This document shows positions 42,854-51,786 of a stretch of 64,000 bases of DNA, in pieces. The position numbers and the translations under genes are program-made. Every line of letters starts with the position of its first letter. Positions within the stretch are counted from its first letter, which is position 1. This DNA is from GCA-2731375 sp002731375 (GTDB lineage: Bacteria; Pseudomonadota; Alphaproteobacteria; GCA-2731375): positions 1 through 64,000 of the forward strand of contig JASMDX010000034.1 in the NCBI GenBank assembly GCA_030752605.1, read 5' to 3'. The notes under the pieces were generated by a model. It saw only the letters and a program-made list of their open reading frames with translations. It did not search any database and was not told where the DNA came from.

Positions 42854-43833
42854 TTTGAAATTTTTTTTTTCTATTTTTAACTAATTGAAAACATAAAGAA
42901 AAATATCATTTTGCCGAAATGTTAGCCGGTAATTTAGATTGTTTAAAAAATAGGCGATGGAGATTTAGTGCTGAAAAAATAGGCAAAAAAACATGGCTGC
43001 GACCCCTTGTCTCCGCCGCCAGAGAAGGCAGAATACCCCACCGGTTGGCGCAAGCCCGCCGTACGAGGTTGTCTTGCGCCAACGGACGATCTCGGGGCAC
43101 CGTGGCATTCACTGCCACGGTGTCGGCGGGTTTTTCGGCCGGCTCTAACCTACCGCGCGCTGGCCTTCGCCCTGGCCGCCGGAGCCGACGGTAATGGTAT
43201 GGCGAACGTGCTCTTGGGGAAAGTGCAGATGCACGACGGTGCCGATGCCGTGGCTTGATCGTCGCCGCTGGAAATTCCCAGTTTAATTAGCCGTGCAATT
43301 TCCAAATCGCCGTTGCTTAGCCAACGTCCCGCACGGGCTTCGCACTAATCAATTTTTGGATGCCACGGCGCATGCTGGCGGCATAATCTTCCTATCCAGG
43401 CCGCGCCGCCACCACAAGGACGTCGGCGCCTTTTCCTCCCGCATCAAGAACGATGCCGGCGGCGCGGATATTTGCGTAATCTTGAATGATATTACGCAAC
43501 AGCTGCCGTAACTAATTCTCTCCATGAGGTGTCAGCAGAACATAATTAACCGTCGTCGCTAGAATTTGGCCGCGGGCCGCTGGCTGCGCCTAGAACAGGG
43601 TTGTGATGGAATGCTGAATTACCAATAGGCCAACGATGACCACGACCAAGCCGATGGCCAGCATGGGTATCAGGAATTTGCGCCGCAGTGTTGGTTCACG
43701 CACAGTATGTCCAATCAGAGATGGCTGACCGGCGCATGATCACACCACCCGGCACTTAACCAATCCAGTTGGCCATATTACAGTCCTGATGCTTAAAGTG
43801 GTGTTAACCGAAACTTTTGACCGACCTGCGCGT
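42854..43833. other. Gene-poor 1-kb stretch with decayed coding traces
   Basis: Between the urtA promoter and prpE. 42854-42960 is AT-rich. 43098-43122 is a perfect 10-bp inverted repeat (CACCGTGGCA / TGCCACGGTG, five-base loop). On the minus strand about 43310-43510 reads LLRNIIQDYANIRAAGIVLD, GADVLVVAARPG, a stop, EDYAASMRRGIQKLISAKP and another stop, which looks like an interrupted gene I cannot name. No intact gene other than the possible 37-residue one at 43590 is visible. Confidence 0.45.
43590..43703 (-). CDS. Possible 37-residue single-helix membrane protein
   Basis: From GTG 43703: VREPTLRRKFLIPMLAIGLV, then a continuous hydrophobic helix and the end QHSITTLF. A positively charged start before one helix is the pattern of a small inner-membrane protein. 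No ribosome site is visible before the GTG, and the region holds decayed genes, so this may also be a remnant. Confidence 0.3.
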   Translation of the reverse strand: MREPTLRRKFLIPMLAIGLVVVIVGLLVIQHSITTLF

Positions 43834-45744
43834 TTATCCGCCCTTGCCCGCGTAGCCAATGGTCTGCAGGGCCTCGGTAATCTCGTCCAGGATCACCGGA
43901 TCTTCAATCGTAGCGGGCATCTTCCATTCCTTGCCATCGGCGATTGCACCAATGGTACCGCGCAGGATCTTGCCAGACCGGGTCTTCGGCAGGCGGGCTA
44001 CAACGGCGCAGGCCTTAAATGCCGCCACGGGGCCTATTTCTGCCCGTACCTTAGCTACCAGTTCCTGGCAGATGGTACCTTCATCCCGGTCCACGCCGGC
44101 CTTGAGCACGACAAAACCAACTGGGGCCTGGCCTTTCAGATTGTCGGCGACGCCAACAACGGCGCATTCGGCGACATCGGCGTGACCCGCCAGAACTTCC
44201 TCCATGCCACCGGTCGAGAGGCGGTGCCCGGCGACGTTGATGATGTCGTCGGTGCGGGACATGATGTAGAGGTAGCCGTCTTCGTCCTGGTAACCGGCAT
44301 CGGCGGTTTTGTAGTAACCGGGAAATTCCGCCATGTAGCTTTCCACGTAACGGTCGTCGGCCTGCCACAGGGTTGGCAGGCATCCAGGCGGCAGGGGCAT
44401 CTTGACCACGATGGCGCCGGTCTCGCCGCGCGGGATCTCGTTACAGCTTTCATCCACGACGCGGACGTCGTAGCCGGGCACCGCCTTGGTGGGCGAGCCG
44501 TATTTCACCGGCAATGGACCCAGGCCCATGCAGTTGGAGGCAATAGGCCAGCCCGTCTCGGTTTGCCACCAATGGTCGATCACCGGTTTCTTCAGCTGTT
44601 GTTCGGCCCACTGAATAGTGTCGGGATCGGCCCGCTCGCCCGCCAGAAACAGGGTGCGGAATTTCGATAGATCGTATTTTGACAATAGCGCCCCGTCCGG
44701 ATCATCGCGTCTGATCGCGCGGAAGGCGGTCGGCGCGGTGAACAGCGCCACACAGTTATGTTGTTGGATCACCCGCCAGAAGACACCCGCATCCGGCGTG
44801 CCCACGGGCTTGCCCTCGAACAAAATGGTGGTGGCGCCATGGAACAGCGGCGCATAGACGATGTAGGAGTGGCCGACCACCCAGCCCACATCCGAGGCAG
44901 ACCACCAGACCTCGCCCGGATTCACGTCGTAAATGTTTTTCATGGACCATTTCAGGGCCACCAGATGCCCGCCATTGTCGCGTACCACGCCCTTGGGAAT
45001 GCCGGTGGTGCCAGAGGTATAGAGGATATACAGCGGATCCGTGGCCAGCACGGGAACACAATCGGCTGGCTGCGCCCCAGCCATGACATCGTTCCAATCA
45101 TGATCCCGACCTGGGACCAGTGTCGCGGTTTCCTGTTCCCGTTGCAGGATTACGCAGGCATCCGGGTCGTGGCTGGATATCTCGATGGCGCCGTCGAGCA
45201 ACGGCTTGTAGGGAACTATGCGGCCCGGCTCGATCCCGCAGGAGGCCGAGAGGATCACCATCGGCCGGCAATCATCAATACGGGTCGCTAGTTCGTTCGG
45301 GGCAAAGCCGCCAAAGACCACGGAATGCACGGCGCCGATGCGGGCGCAGGCTAGCATGGCGACCGTGGTTTCGGGTACCATAGGCATGTAGATAATGACC
45401 CTGTCACCCTTGTCGACGCCCAGGCCACGCAGCATGCCGGCGCATCGGGCAACCTGGGTTTTCAGCTCGTTGTAGCTAATGGTGCGGCCGCTTTCCGTGA
45501 TCGGCGAATCGTAAATGATCGCGGCCTGTTCGCCGCGCCCGGCCTCAACATGGCGGTCGACTGCGTTATAGCAGGTGTTGGTCTGGGCCCCGGGGAACCA
45601 GCGGTAAAAGGGCGGCTTGTCATCATCCAGCACTCTGTCCCAGGTCTTAATCCAATGAATATCCTGGGCCGCCTCGGCCAAAAACGCCTCTGGCTCGCGC
45701 AGCCAGGCGCCATATGTTTCGTCATATCCATTGGCCATGGTCAT
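43834..45744 (-). CDS. prpE: Propionyl-CoA/acetyl-CoA synthetase
   Basis: 636 residues, ANL superfamily acyl-CoA synthetase of the acetate/propionate group. Motifs are the P-loop ILYTSGTTGIPKGVVRD, WWSASDVGWVVGHSYIVYAPL, DHWWQTETGWPI, YKTADAGYQDEDGYLYIMSRTDDIINVAGHRLS and the catalytic Lys in KTRSGKILRGT. The stretch ILSASCGIEPGRIVPYKPLLD is typical of PrpE rather than Acs, so propionyl-CoA synthetase is preferred. It activates short-chain acids with ATP and CoA. It stands alone. Confidence 0.9.
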   Translation of the reverse strand: MTMANGYDETYGAWLREPEAFLAEAAQDIHWIKTWDRVLDDDKPPFYRWFPGAQTNTCYNAVDRHVEAGRGEQAAIIYDSPITESGRTISYNELKTQVARCAGMLRGLGVDKGDRVIIYMPMVPETTVAMLACARIGAVHSVVFGGFAPNELATRIDDCRPMVILSASCGIEPGRIVPYKPLLDGAIEISSHDPDACVILQREQETATLVPGRDHDWNDVMAGAQPADCVPVLATDPLYILYTSGTTGIPKGVVRDNGGHLVALKWSMKNIYDVNPGEVWWSASDVGWVVGHSYIVYAPLFHGATTILFEGKPVGTPDAGVFWRVIQQHNCVALFTAPTAFRAIRRDDPDGALLSKYDLSKFRTLFLAGERADPDTIQWAEQQLKKPVIDHWWQTETGWPIASNCMGLGPLPVKYGSPTKAVPGYDVRVVDESCNEIPRGETGAIVVKMPLPPGCLPTLWQADDRYVESYMAEFPGYYKTADAGYQDEDGYLYIMSRTDDIINVAGHRLSTGGMEEVLAGHADVAECAVVGVADNLKGQAPVGFVVLKAGVDRDEGTICQELVAKVRAEIGPVAAFKACAVVARLPKTRSGKILRGTIGAIADGKEWKMPATIEDPVILDEITEALQTIGYAGKGG

Positions 45745-46003
45745 ATCCTTTGCATGCTTTGTTATGCTTTGTAGCCCTACCTATTATGAAGGTTCACCTT
45801 GGGCAAGTCATGATCCGCAATAGTAACATTGGCGAAAATTAGATGCCCGAGATCAAGGTGGGATTGCGGGCCGAGGAACTTGCCGGCCTGCGCCTGGCCA
45901 TCAAAGTCGGGCCGCCGTCACTGATTTCGTGGCCTTTCAACCGGCACCGGCCCAAACTTTGCGAACCCGGGCCCAGCCGCTGGATTTGTTGTGCCGGCCT
46001 CGC

Positions 46004-46477
46004 TCAACTGTCGGGAACATACAGCGGCGGTAGGCTTTCCGTCAGATCGAAGTCATCCAGGTTCCTTGGAACTTTCAGGACGGCGTTGGCGCGTAGCACG
46101 ATCTCGCCATCGGCCAACAGGCGGCCTTCGGCGAAAACCAGGCTGCGGGTCTGCTTGACCACGCTGCCATGGGCCTCGACCCATTGCCCGTCCATCACCG
46201 ATGCCACGAAGTCCGACGTCATGGAAACCGTGACCAAAAAGCCGGGGATGCCGGTTTCAACATTGGCGTTGAAACCCAACTCGATATCCATCAGGGTAAA
46301 CAGCATGCCGCCATGGCAGATCCTGGCTGCATTGATATGCTTCTCGCTGCAGCGGAAGCCAAATACCGCCTTGTCGCCAAGGTTCTTGAGAAACAGCGGC
46401 CCCACCGTGCCATAGTAGTATTGTTCCGGCTCCCAAGGATGGAAACCGGGCGGGGGATTGTACGCTTCGAATGACAT
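46004..46477 (-). CDS. PaaI-type hotdog thioesterase
   Basis: 157 residues from ATG 46477 (a TTG two codons up is possible). The hotdog thioesterase pattern ARICHGGMLFTLMDIELGFNAN includes the HGG and Asp of the PaaI/4HBT group. Then follow TVSMTSDFVASVMDGQWVEAHG and LVFAEGRLLADGE. Probably hydrolyses an acyl-CoA in the cytosol. The 259 bases between it and prpE contain no gene I can support. Confidence 0.85.
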   Translation of the reverse strand: MSFEAYNPPPGFHPWEPEQYYYGTVGPLFLKNLGDKAVFGFRCSEKHINAARICHGGMLFTLMDIELGFNANVETGIPGFLVTVSMTSDFVASVMDGQWVEAHGSVVKQTRSLVFAEGRLLADGEIVLRANAVLKVPRNLDDFDLTESLPPLYVPDS

Positions 46478-46573
46478 GAGCAAACCTTACGAGATGATAA
46501 AACAAGACGCGAGCCTAACCGCTCGATTTATCGAGGCAAAGAGAGAAAATGACCCAGGGCCGGAAGGCGTATC

Positions 46574-47878
46574 TTGAGCGATAATGTCACATTGGGCAGT
46601 GCCTACCGCTTCTTCGTGCCGCTGATCCTGATGACCGAGCTCAACATGATCTCCAAATCGGTGATCAATGCGGCCTTGGCGCGCGCACCGGACCAGAACG
46701 TTATCCTGGCGGCGTTTCATGTCGCCTTCACGCTCTATTTCGCGCTTTCCTCCTCCACCGAGGTCTGCTCCCTGGTCACCCTGGCTTATCTGAAAACCAA
46801 ACGCGCCATGGGTCCGTTGCTGCGCTTCATGACGGTAATCGTGGCGGTACCCTGGGCGGTGGCCCAACTACTGGCCTTCACACGATTGGGCGATTGGGCC
46901 TTTGGCGGCCTCTTCGGCGGCTCCGACGCGGTGGTGGTGCAGGCCAAGGCAGCGATTTTTCTGCTCTCGTTCTCGGCTCCGGTGCTCCTGGTGCGCTCTA
47001 TCTGTTTTGGCCTGATCTTGATGCACCAGAAGACCATATTTATTACCTATGCTACCATGGTCCGTCTGATCTCCCTGGCCGGATCGCTGTTCGTGCTGCC
47101 GAGATTTCTCGATGGCGCCGCCATTGGTGCCGCCGCGCTGTTACTCTGCATGACCATCGAGACCGTGGTCGCCATTATCTTTGCACAAAAACTGTACCGT
47201 AATTTGCCCAGCGGTGACGAGGCGGCTGGGGAGGCACCGCTAGGTTTCAGAGGGCAGTGGCGGTTTTCCTGGCCGTTAATGTTGAACACATCGTCGGAAA
47301 TGGGCGTGATCACGGCGATCAGCATTTTTCTCGGCATGTTGGCGAACCCGGATCTGGCGCTGGCCGCCTTCAATATCGTCTATGGCCTCGTCAGCCTGTT
47401 GATGAGCCCCATGCGCAACCTGCTGCAAACAGCGCAGACCCTGGTCAAAAAGCTGTTCGACCGCCGGCCATTGTTCATCTTTGCCCTGCATCTGATTGGC
47501 TTTTTCGGCCTGATCGGCTTCGTGCTGTTTCATACCTCGCTTGAAAAACTCATTCTGGTCGACGCCATGGGCCTCCAAACGGAGCTACGGGCCTACTGTG
47601 CGCCCGCGTTGAAGCTGGCCTTTCTAATGTCGGCGGTCTGGGCCTATTCCGCCCTCTATCGCGGATTGTTGGCCGGCGCGCGGGATACCACCATGCTGGC
47701 GGTCAGCGGATTGTCCAGGATAGCCGTCGCGGTGGTGGTCTGTGCCGCCGGCCTGGCCTTCGCTGCCACCAACGGCGCCGTGATCGGCCTGATCGGCTGG
47801 ATGGCCGGTTATGGCGTGGAAATCGCCTTGCTGGCCCTGCAACTGCGCCGCCTGGATTTACGCCGAATTAACCCCTAG
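46574..47878 (+). CDS. MATE/ANK-like multi-pass membrane protein (MOP flippase superfamily)
   Basis: 434 residues with about twelve hydrophobic helices in two similar halves, beginning YRFFVPLILMTELNMISKSVINAALARAP. The halves meet near residue 220 (GQWRFSWPLMLNTSSEMGVITAISIFLG). The layout is of the MOP superfamily; the start recalls the ANK/progressive-ankylosis branch more than NorM-type MATE pumps, but that is only an impression. Substrate unknown. Translation seems to start at TTG 46574, as no suitable ATG is near. Confidence 0.72.
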   Translation: MSDNVTLGSAYRFFVPLILMTELNMISKSVINAALARAPDQNVILAAFHVAFTLYFALSSSTEVCSLVTLAYLKTKRAMGPLLRFMTVIVAVPWAVAQLLAFTRLGDWAFGGLFGGSDAVVVQAKAAIFLLSFSAPVLLVRSICFGLILMHQKTIFITYATMVRLISLAGSLFVLPRFLDGAAIGAAALLLCMTIETVVAIIFAQKLYRNLPSGDEAAGEAPLGFRGQWRFSWPLMLNTSSEMGVITAISIFLGMLANPDLALAAFNIVYGLVSLLMSPMRNLLQTAQTLVKKLFDRRPLFIFALHLIGFFGLIGFVLFHTSLEKLILVDAMGLQTELRAYCAPALKLAFLMSAVWAYSALYRGLLAGARDTTMLAVSGLSRIAVAVVVCAAGLAFAATNGAVIGLIGWMAGYGVEIALLALQLRRLDLRRINP

Positions 47879-47988
47879 ACCTTAACACTGGACGCAGGCC
47901 CTGGGTCGGTGTATGTCTGCGCCGCACCAGAAGCTTTGAGCCTGGCCCACCCCTATATTCGACATTTTTTGAAGATTGTGACTAAGCC

Positions 47989-49812
47989 ATGCCGCTTCGC
48001 AATATTGCTATCATTGCCCACGTTGACCACGGTAAGACTACCCTGGTTGATGCCCTGTTCCGGCAATTGGGAACGTTCAGGGCCAATCAACAGATTGCCG
48101 AGCGGGCCATGGACTCCAATGATCTGGAACGCGAGCGCGGCATTACCATTTTGTCCAAGTGCACCTCCATCGAATGGCAGGACACCCGGATCAATATCGT
48201 TGATACGCCGGGCCATGCAGATTTCGGCGGCGAGGTCGAACGCATCCTGAAAATGGTCGATGGCGTCGTCCTGTTGGTCGACGCCGCCGAGGGTCCCATG
48301 CCACAAACGAAGTTCGTTACCGGCAAGGCGCTGGCCCTGGGTCTGCGGCCCATCGTGGTGATCAACAAGATCGACCGTGGTGATGCCCGCCCTGACGAAG
48401 TGCTGGACGAGGTCTTTGATTTGTTCACTGCGCTCGAGGCCAACGAAGATCAGCTGGACTTTCCCTATCTCTACGCGGTTGGCCGGGATGGCTGGGCCAG
48501 CGACGATGCGGCGGCGGGCGGCGGTGATCTTACACCGTTGTTCGAGCTGCTGCTGCGCCATGTGCCGACCCCTACCGTGGACAAGGATGCGCCGTTCTCG
48601 ATGATAGCAACCTTGCTGGATGCCGATCCGTATTTGGGTCGGGTCCTGACGGGCCGGGTTGAATCCGGCCGTCTGGCCCATAACGACACTATCCGTGCCC
48701 TGCGCGACGACGGCAGTGTGGTGGAAACCACGCGGGTGACCAAGTTGCTGGCCTTTCGCGGCCTGGACCGGGTGTCGGTGGATGAGGTCGTGGCGGGTGA
48801 TATTATCGCCATCGCCGGCTTGCAGCAGGCAACGGTCGCCGACACCATTGCCGATCCAGAGGTAATCGAGCCGATCATCGCCCCGCCCATCGATCCGCCG
48901 ACCCTGGCCACGCGCTTTTCCATTAATGACTCGCCCTTGGCGGGACAAGATGGTTCAAAGGTGCAAAGCCGGGTGATCCGTGACCGCCTACTTTCGGAAG
49001 CGGAAGGCAACGTGGCCATCAAGATCTCCGAGACCAGCGAGAAAGACGCCTTCGAAGTCGCGGGCCGGGGTGAATTACAGCTGGGCGTATTAATCGAGAC
49101 CATGCGCCGGGAAGGTTTCGAGCTGACAATAGGGCGCCCACGGGTGCTCTACCGCTCCGATCCCCAGACGGGCCAGCGCATGGAGCCCATCGAAGAAGTC
49201 TCTATCGACGTAGATGACGAATTTACCGGCGTCGTGGTCGAAAAGATGGCCGAGCGCAAAGGCGAGATGACCGACATGCGCCCCTTTGGCATTGGCCGAA
49301 CGCGGATTACCTTCCTCGCTCCCTCACGCGGCTTGATCGGCTATCACGGTGAATTCCTCACCGATACCCGTGGAACCGGCATCATGAATCGGCTCTATCA
49401 CAGTTATGCGCCCTTCAAGGGACAGATCAGCGGCCGCCATTGCGGCGCCATCGTCTCTGCTCAGACCGGGGAGGCGGTACCCTTCGCCCTGTGGCATCTT
49501 GAGGAACGCGGCGTGCTGTTTATCGGCGGCGGCGAACAGGTGTACGCGGGCATGGTGATCGGTGAGAATGCCAAGCCGTCGGACCTGGAAGTGAACCCGC
49601 TGAAGGCCAAGCAGCTGACCAATATCCGCGCCTCGGGCAAGGATGATGCGGTGCGCCTGACCACGCCGCGTCGAATGAGCCTGGAACAGGCCATTGCCTA
49701 TATTGGTGATGATGAGGTGGTCGAGGTGACCCCCAACCATATCCGCCTGCGCAAGGCCACACTGGATCCCCATCAACGCAAACGGGAACGCCGCGCCGCC
49801 ATGGCGGGGTAG
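47989..49812 (+). CDS. typA: Ribosome-associated GTPase TypA/BipA
   Basis: 607 residues, full length. The G domain has AHVDHGKTTLVDALF, the switch region ERERGITILSKCTSIEW, DTPGHADFGGEVERIL and NKIDRGDARP. The elongation-factor-like domains follow, with GRGELQLGVLIETMRREGFEL and the TypA-specific C-terminus GLIGYHGEFLTDTRGTGIMNR. TypA helps 50S assembly at low temperature and under stress. Stands alone. Confidence 0.97.
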   Translation: MPLRNIAIIAHVDHGKTTLVDALFRQLGTFRANQQIAERAMDSNDLERERGITILSKCTSIEWQDTRINIVDTPGHADFGGEVERILKMVDGVVLLVDAAEGPMPQTKFVTGKALALGLRPIVVINKIDRGDARPDEVLDEVFDLFTALEANEDQLDFPYLYAVGRDGWASDDAAAGGGDLTPLFELLLRHVPTPTVDKDAPFSMIATLLDADPYLGRVLTGRVESGRLAHNDTIRALRDDGSVVETTRVTKLLAFRGLDRVSVDEVVAGDIIAIAGLQQATVADTIADPEVIEPIIAPPIDPPTLATRFSINDSPLAGQDGSKVQSRVIRDRLLSEAEGNVAIKISETSEKDAFEVAGRGELQLGVLIETMRREGFELTIGRPRVLYRSDPQTGQRMEPIEEVSIDVDDEFTGVVVEKMAERKGEMTDMRPFGIGRTRITFLAPSRGLIGYHGEFLTDTRGTGIMNRLYHSYAPFKGQISGRHCGAIVSAQTGEAVPFALWHLEERGVLFIGGGEQVYAGMVIGENAKPSDLEVNPLKAKQLTNIRASGKDDAVRLTTPRRMSLEQAIAYIGDDEVVEVTPNHIRLRKATLDPHQRKRERRAAMAG

Positions 49813-49871
49813 GGCGTTGTCCACTTATCTTTTGTAACCCTTGCGACGGCTGCTAATCTATTGGACTCGCA

Positions 49872-50045
49872 ATGACGGTGTTCAGATATCAAATGAAGCG
49901 CTCGATGATGCCAGAAGGTCAAACTAGGTTTAAGTTTAGGCGTAGACGTGGAGATAAATGCCAAGTGTACTTGAACTGGGTCGCGAAGCCAGGGCTATCC
50001 CAACAGGATTTCGTGGAAAAGGTCGAGAAGTTGCTGCAGGAATGA
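49872..50045 (+). CDS. Possible 57-residue basic protein
   Basis: ATG 49872 to TGA 50043-50045: MTVFRYQMKRSMMPEGQ, then the basic RFKFRRRRGDKCQVYLNW and the end QQDFVEKVEKLLQE, which would be an amphipathic helix. Codon choice (AGA, AGG, CTA, TTG) differs from the neighbours, hinting at foreign origin. No strong ribosome site. It may be a real small gene or the end of a lost one. Confidence 0.35.
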   Translation: MTVFRYQMKRSMMPEGQTRFKFRRRRGDKCQVYLNWVAKPGLSQQDFVEKVEKLLQE

Positions 50046-50107
50046 CAAAATCTACAGTCAGTAATGATTGAAACTTTGCCTTAGTGCATGTGGCAGCTTC
50101 TTGTATC

Positions 50108-50139
50108 GTCATTGCCGGGCTTGACCCGGCAATCCAGGG
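50108..50139. repeat. Dispersed palindromic repeat, second copy
   Basis: GTCATTGCCGGGC-TTGAC-CCGGCAATCCAGGG: the arms ATTGCCGGG and CCCGGCAAT are perfectly complementary across a short loop. 29 of 32 positions equal the copy at 41350. It lies in the 569-base gap behind typA. This copy has the better-preserved palindrome. Confidence 0.7.
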
Positions 50140-50169
50140 CGGAGTGATGCAATAGAAATCGAATTCGGC

Positions 50170-50301
50170 TCAGATCAGATGGCGTGCGCCAATGGGATAG
50201 CCGCGGGTCTTCTTGTTTTTGGCATAGGTGGCGTGCAGCATCGTGCGGTTGTCGATCACGGCGATTTCAGTGGTGCCTGCGGGTCCAAGCCGGGCGGGCA
50301 T
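50170..50301 (-). pseudogene. C-terminal remnant of a TauD/TfdA-like dioxygenase
   Basis: 43 codons on the minus strand ending at 50170. EIAVIDNRTMLHATYAKNKK followed by TRGYPIGARHLI resembles the last part of the TauD/TfdA fold, where DNR-x2-xH holds the distal iron-ligand His and a substrate-binding Arg follows. All upstream parts of such a gene are missing: the opposite strand there is the start of the CoA-transferase gene. Identification rests on one short motif. Confidence 0.5.
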
Positions 50302-50381
50302 GGGCGGGCTAACGCGTTTACCCAGCAGTGATGGCGGTCTAAACTCGCCGCATCCGAAGTTGCGTCGAGGACCGGTACCGT

Positions 50382-51776
50382 ATGAACACCGCTTTCCAGG
50401 AATTGATGACCATCCGCGACCGCCCCGACGGCGCCGAGGTGGACATTACGGGCACCGACCCGGTTTTTTCGACCCGTTTCAAGGTGGCGGAAACCGGCGC
50501 TGGAATCTTGGCGGCGGTGGGCGTCGCGGTCGCCGATATCTGGGAGATGAAGACGGGCCGACGGCAGAGCGTTGCCGTCGATGTGCGCCATGCTGGCGCC
50601 GCCCTGAACAGTTTTAGTTTCCTGCAGGCGCGCCAGGAAGACGGCAGCTATCAAGTCATGGGCAATTCCCCCGCCGCCACGGCCAACTATCAGATCACCC
50701 AGCCGTTTGCGACCAGGGATGGCCGCTGGTTCCTGCCGCATTTCGGTATCGCGCATCTGAAAGAGCGCGTGCTGGGCGTGCTGAAGTGCGAGGGCACGCC
50801 GGACGCGGTGGCGCGGGCTGTCGCGCAGTGGGATGCCCAGGAACTGGAGGATGCCATCGCCGGGGCCCAGGCTTGCGGCGGCATGATACGGACCAGAGAG
50901 GAATGGCTGGATCATCCCCAGGGCCGGGCCCTGGCGGCCCAGGCGGTGGTGGAGATCGAGAAAATCGGCGACAGCGCGTCCGAGCCGTTTTCGCCTGGCG
51001 GGGCGGCCCTGGACGGCATCCGGGTGCTGGATCTGACCCGTATCCTGGCTGGCCCAGTGGCGGCGCGGACCTGCGCCGAACATGGCGCCGATGTTCTGAT
51101 GGTGGGGGCCAGAGGCCTGCCGCAAATCAAGAATTTCGTGGTCGATCTCTCCCATGGCAAACGCAGCTGCAACCTAAACCTCAATGACGGAGGGGAGGCG
51201 GAACAGTTGCTGGCCCTGGTGCGCGGCGCGGATGTCTTCTCCCAAGGGTTCCGTCCCGGTACCTTGGCGCGGCGCGGCTTCGGCGCGGAAGAACTGGCAG
51301 CACTGCGGCCCGGCCTGGTCTATACTTCCATCAATTGCTATGGCCAAGATGGCCCGTTCAAGGATCGGGCCGGTTGGGAGCAGGTGGCGCAATCCATCAC
51401 CGGCATCTGTGACGAGCATGGAGAGGACCGGCCCACCCTGTTGCCGATCCCAGCCTGCGACTACACCACCGGTTATCTAGGCGCCTTCGGTACCCTTCTG
51501 GCCCTGGCCCGCCGCGCGGTAGAGGGCGGCAGCTATCACGTCAAGGTTTCGCTCTGCCAGTCGGGCATGTTCCTGCAACGCCAGGGCAGGGTGGATTATC
51601 CACGGGTCGAAATGGGGCATACGGGCGCGGAATATGCCGCGCTGCAGATGGCTTCGGACACCGCCTATGGACCGATCCGCCATCTGGCGCCAGTTATCAA
51701 ATTCTCGGAATCAAAACCCGGCTGGTCGCGGCCATCGCCAGCCTTGGGAGCGGATGCGCCAGAGTGGCTGAACTAG
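50382..51776 (+). CDS. CaiB/BaiF-family CoA-transferase
   Basis: 464 residues of the two-domain subgroup of class III CoA-transferases. An N-terminal partial domain (VAETGAGILAAVGVAVADIWEMKTGRRQSVAVD) precedes the main domain starting near residue 205 with LDGIRVLDLTRILAGPVAARTCAEHGADVL. NFVVDLSHGKRSCNLNL and RPGLVYTSINCYGQDGPFKDRAGWEQ follow. These enzymes move CoA between carboxylic acids; substrate unknown. The deacylase gene starts ten bases later on the same strand. Confidence 0.87.
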   Translation: MNTAFQELMTIRDRPDGAEVDITGTDPVFSTRFKVAETGAGILAAVGVAVADIWEMKTGRRQSVAVDVRHAGAALNSFSFLQARQEDGSYQVMGNSPAATANYQITQPFATRDGRWFLPHFGIAHLKERVLGVLKCEGTPDAVARAVAQWDAQELEDAIAGAQACGGMIRTREEWLDHPQGRALAAQAVVEIEKIGDSASEPFSPGGAALDGIRVLDLTRILAGPVAARTCAEHGADVLMVGARGLPQIKNFVVDLSHGKRSCNLNLNDGGEAEQLLALVRGADVFSQGFRPGTLARRGFGAEELAALRPGLVYTSINCYGQDGPFKDRAGWEQVAQSITGICDEHGEDRPTLLPIPACDYTTGYLGAFGTLLALARRAVEGGSYHVKVSLCQSGMFLQRQGRVDYPRVEMGHTGAEYAALQMASDTAYGPIRHLAPVIKFSESKPGWSRPSPALGADAPEWLN

Positions 51777-51786
51777 AGGATTAACC

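Noticed and set aside
42906..43118. 70-codon minus-strand frame upstream of urtA
   Set aside because: No recognisable features, no ribosome site, and it spans the AT-rich upstream region of the sigma-54 promoter.
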